Shown: positions 4,305-6,074 of the stretch, piece after piece
Layout of the letters: every line of letters begins with the position of its first letter
How positions within the stretch are numbered: the first letter of the stretch is position 1
Origin: WAOL01 sp964399035
GTDB taxonomy: Archaea; Thermoproteota; Thermoprotei_A; Sulfolobales; NBVN01
Direction: 5' to 3'
NCBI GenBank assembly: GCA_964399035.1
Contig: CAYNPH010000091.1
Location: 1 to 6,074 of the forward strand
Length of the DNA: 6,074 bases
Translations under genes and position numbers: made by a program
The notes under the pieces: generated by a model
Seen by the model: only the letters and a program-made list of their open reading frames with translations
What the model was told of the DNA's origin: nothing
Databases searched by the model: none

Positions 4305-6074
4305 TTGAGGGATTCTGAAAGAATAATCCTAGCGGCAATAAAGAAGTACTGGAACGTATACAGGAGTGCGGTTACAGTATCCCAGTTACAGCAGTTCTTA
4401 TCGAAGGAGGGATATTCATACAGTGTAACATGGATACGTACCGTACTTGACAACCTCATCCGTAAGGGTTATGTCGAGAAGATAGGGTCAAGACCAGCCC
4501 GATACAAACCTAAGGCTGGAATAGTGCCCCTTACTCACTTCATCAAGGAGATGCACACAAGTGCCGAGGTCAGCGAGAAGCTTGAACTTAAAGAAAGTGA
4601 AACAACGGAAATGATTGCTGAGTATATCGAAGACAAGCTTCTCAAACAACCAATGCTCCTTAAATATATAGAGGAGGAAGCCTTAAACATAGGAAAGGAA
4701 GATCCTGTTGAAGTAGCTATATCACTTATTGACTACTTATGTAGAGCTACTTATGAAGGAGTAAGAGGCATTAAACACACGGAGATCCTCGACGTAGCGG
4801 ATGCTGTCGTAAGAAAATACTTCGCATTCGTATTAGGAGTTCCGACAAAATTGAACCTGAGTAGAAAGAAGATCAAAGGATATAGTATCGAGGACCTCTG
4901 CGGTAGAGCGTCTCAACTACTCGGACCAATAGCCGCCATAGGTATAGGGAGCCGTGCAATCTCCGGTGTCGGTACGGAGAAGGTTATAGCATACGACCGT
5001 GAGAATCTAAGGAAATATTTAAGGTGGAGATTCCTGAGCGACAAGATAGTTAGTGAAATACCCATTTCTAGGCGAGATGAAATTATCTATATTAGTGGTC
5101 ATGACACGAGCTTCTGGCCGATAGTGCTGGATCCATCGTTTTTTTCGGGTGAGCTACACCTACCTATATCTACAGAACTCTACATCTTAGCAGGAATCAG
5201 GTTTTCAACATGGCGGGAAACCCGTGGTAATGAAATTTACGCTGTAGCTGAAGTAGAACCCCATCCTTCCGACTTTCCTTACCTTCACTCTAGGGAGGCG
5301 ATTACGCGCGGATACTTGGTGACGCCGGAGATGATCGAAGAGAGTGAGGGTTCTAGAAGAATAGTTGAAGCCGCTATGAATCTTCTTGAGTATAATATAC
5401 TTAACTCAGCATTAACGAGTTCATCGTTTGGCAGAAGACTTACCTTATATAGTTCGCACGAGGAGGGAAAGGATGAGAGCAGCAGACCACTAACGTATCC
5501 ACGCCCGCTATTTCATGATGGTAGATTATTTCCGTACGAGCACAAGTTATCCGATTATGTAGGCGGATATGGGGGCTGGCACCCCAAAATAGTAAGATTA
5601 TCAATAAAGGCGTTCAGCGATGTAGTCAGATCGGTTGTAGGGGATAAGAGGGTCTTAGTAGTGGGGGTAATTAAACAGCCACGTGCGCCATATCTTCATC
5701 CGCTAATAATATGGTTACTCCGCAAATTAGGAAGGATAAACGAGGAGGAATTCTGGAGGACATTAAAAATATTTATATACGATAGGTTTGAGGTTGCGGC
5801 CCTGCTTAGGGGATTAAGCAAGAAGAGGCCTCCACGTCCCGGATATACTTACGCGACGGTGCCTGTAATGCGCCGATACTGGGCAATGGACGAGAGCATC
5901 ATGCGAGCATACGTAATGACTAAGGATGTAAAAGATAACGATGAGTACTATGAGGAGTTCTGGTTACGGAAGCCAATATTCTCGGCGGACCAGCTTACTG
6001 GAGAGGAGGAACCGGGACTCAGAGGGTATCTTAGGTCGCGCGGAATCGGAGGTAATGCTGATGAAGTGCTTTCC
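4305..6074 (+). CDS. Winged-helix protein with NurA-like nuclease domain (partial, 590+ aa)
   Basis: The frame is open from TTG 4305 to the window end without a stop, so the C-terminus is missing. TTG is the only usable start: an in-frame TGA lies at 4296-4298 and the next start codon would remove the first domain. Residues about 5-70 look like a winged helix (TVSQLQQFL, then TWIRTVLDNLIRKGYVEKI and a basic wing). Residues 71-250 are helical and unrecognised. From about 255 the sequence fits NurA, an RNase H-fold Mn-dependent 5'-3' exonuclease: GHDTSFW (Asp267) at the first Asp motif, usually DGS; FHDGRLF (Asp405) at the second; and VVGVIKQPR (Lys457). It is far longer than usual NurA (about 350-450 aa). 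Its position just behind herA is the strongest support. The inferred job is DNA degradation driven by HerA, with DNA or partner recognition by the winged helix. Confidence 0.68.
   Translation, partial: MRDSERIILAAIKKYWNVYRSAVTVSQLQQFLSKEGYSYSVTWIRTVLDNLIRKGYVEKIGSRPARYKPKAGIVPLTHFIKEMHTSAEVSEKLELKESETTEMIAEYIEDKLLKQPMLLKYIEEEALNIGKEDPVEVAISLIDYLCRATYEGVRGIKHTEILDVADAVVRKYFAFVLGVPTKLNLSRKKIKGYSIEDLCGRASQLLGPIAAIGIGSRAISGVGTEKVIAYDRENLRKYLRWRFLSDKIVSEIPISRRDEIIYISGHDTSFWPIVLDPSFFSGELHLPISTELYILAGIRFSTWRETRGNEIYAVAEVEPHPSDFPYLHSREAITRGYLVTPEMIEESEGSRRIVEAAMNLLEYNILNSALTSSSFGRRLTLYSSHEEGKDESSRPLTYPRPLFHDGRLFPYEHKLSDYVGGYGGWHPKIVRLSIKAFSDVVRSVVGDKRVLVVGVIKQPRAPYLHPLIIWLLRKLGRINEEEFWRTLKIFIYDRFEVAALLRGLSKKRPPRPGYTYATVPVMRRYWAMDESIMRAYVMTKDVKDNDEYYEEFWLRKPIFSADQLTGEEEPGLRGYLRSRGIGGNADEVLS

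Noticed and set aside
1..6074. CRISPR array, insertion sequence, integrase or attachment site.
   Set aside because: No regularly spaced direct repeats, no transposase or recombinase motifs and no tRNA remnant were seen anywhere in the window.

Overview
The window looks archaeal and probably thermophilic. Start codons are preceded by GGTG, GGAG or GAGGTG motifs, four of them exactly 6 nt from the start. AT-rich boxes sit at TATA-like distances, AGG/AGA arginine and ATA isoleucine codons are common, and both the MIG-type mismatch glycosylase and the HerA/NurA pair are typical of archaeal hyperthermophiles. A thermoproteote-like (crenarchaeal or related) host is my best guess; nothing here fixes the lineage.

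Layout. (1) 1-584: two small plus-strand genes of unknown function (42-194 and 216-584), probably co-transcribed, behind a TATA-like box and a perfect 12-bp palindrome. (2) 603-2455: a GC-rich divergent pair. On the minus strand is a HhH/[4Fe-4S] DNA glycosylase that resembles the thymine/uracil-G mismatch glycosylase MIG. On the plus strand is a complete cytosine-5 DNA methyltransferase. The two share a 119-nt divergent control region. Their pairing makes sense: 5-methylcytosine deaminates to T, especially in heat, and the glycosylase removes T from the resulting T:G pairs. No restriction endonuclease is recognisable in the window. (3) 2456-2667: an AT-rich spacer containing a short GC-rich island with a perfect 13-bp inverted repeat, a 27-codon leader ORF with its own Shine-Dalgarno (SD) motif, and a small hairpin that would mask the herA SD. 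(4) 2668-6074: a more AT-rich operon with a HerA-family ATPase and a large winged-helix protein ending in a NurA-like nuclease domain; the second gene runs off the window.

Base composition changes sharply between the methyltransferase and the herA operon. The window therefore looks like a patchwork of accessory modules: a self-protecting DNA-modification pair beside a DNA motor-nuclease pair. HerA/NurA is classically the end-resection partner of Mre11/Rad50, but here it sits next to a DNA methyltransferase, and its nuclease carries an N-terminal winged helix and a long helical insert. A defence role is plausible but inferred. The least explained structure is the leader upstream of herA (2567-2664).
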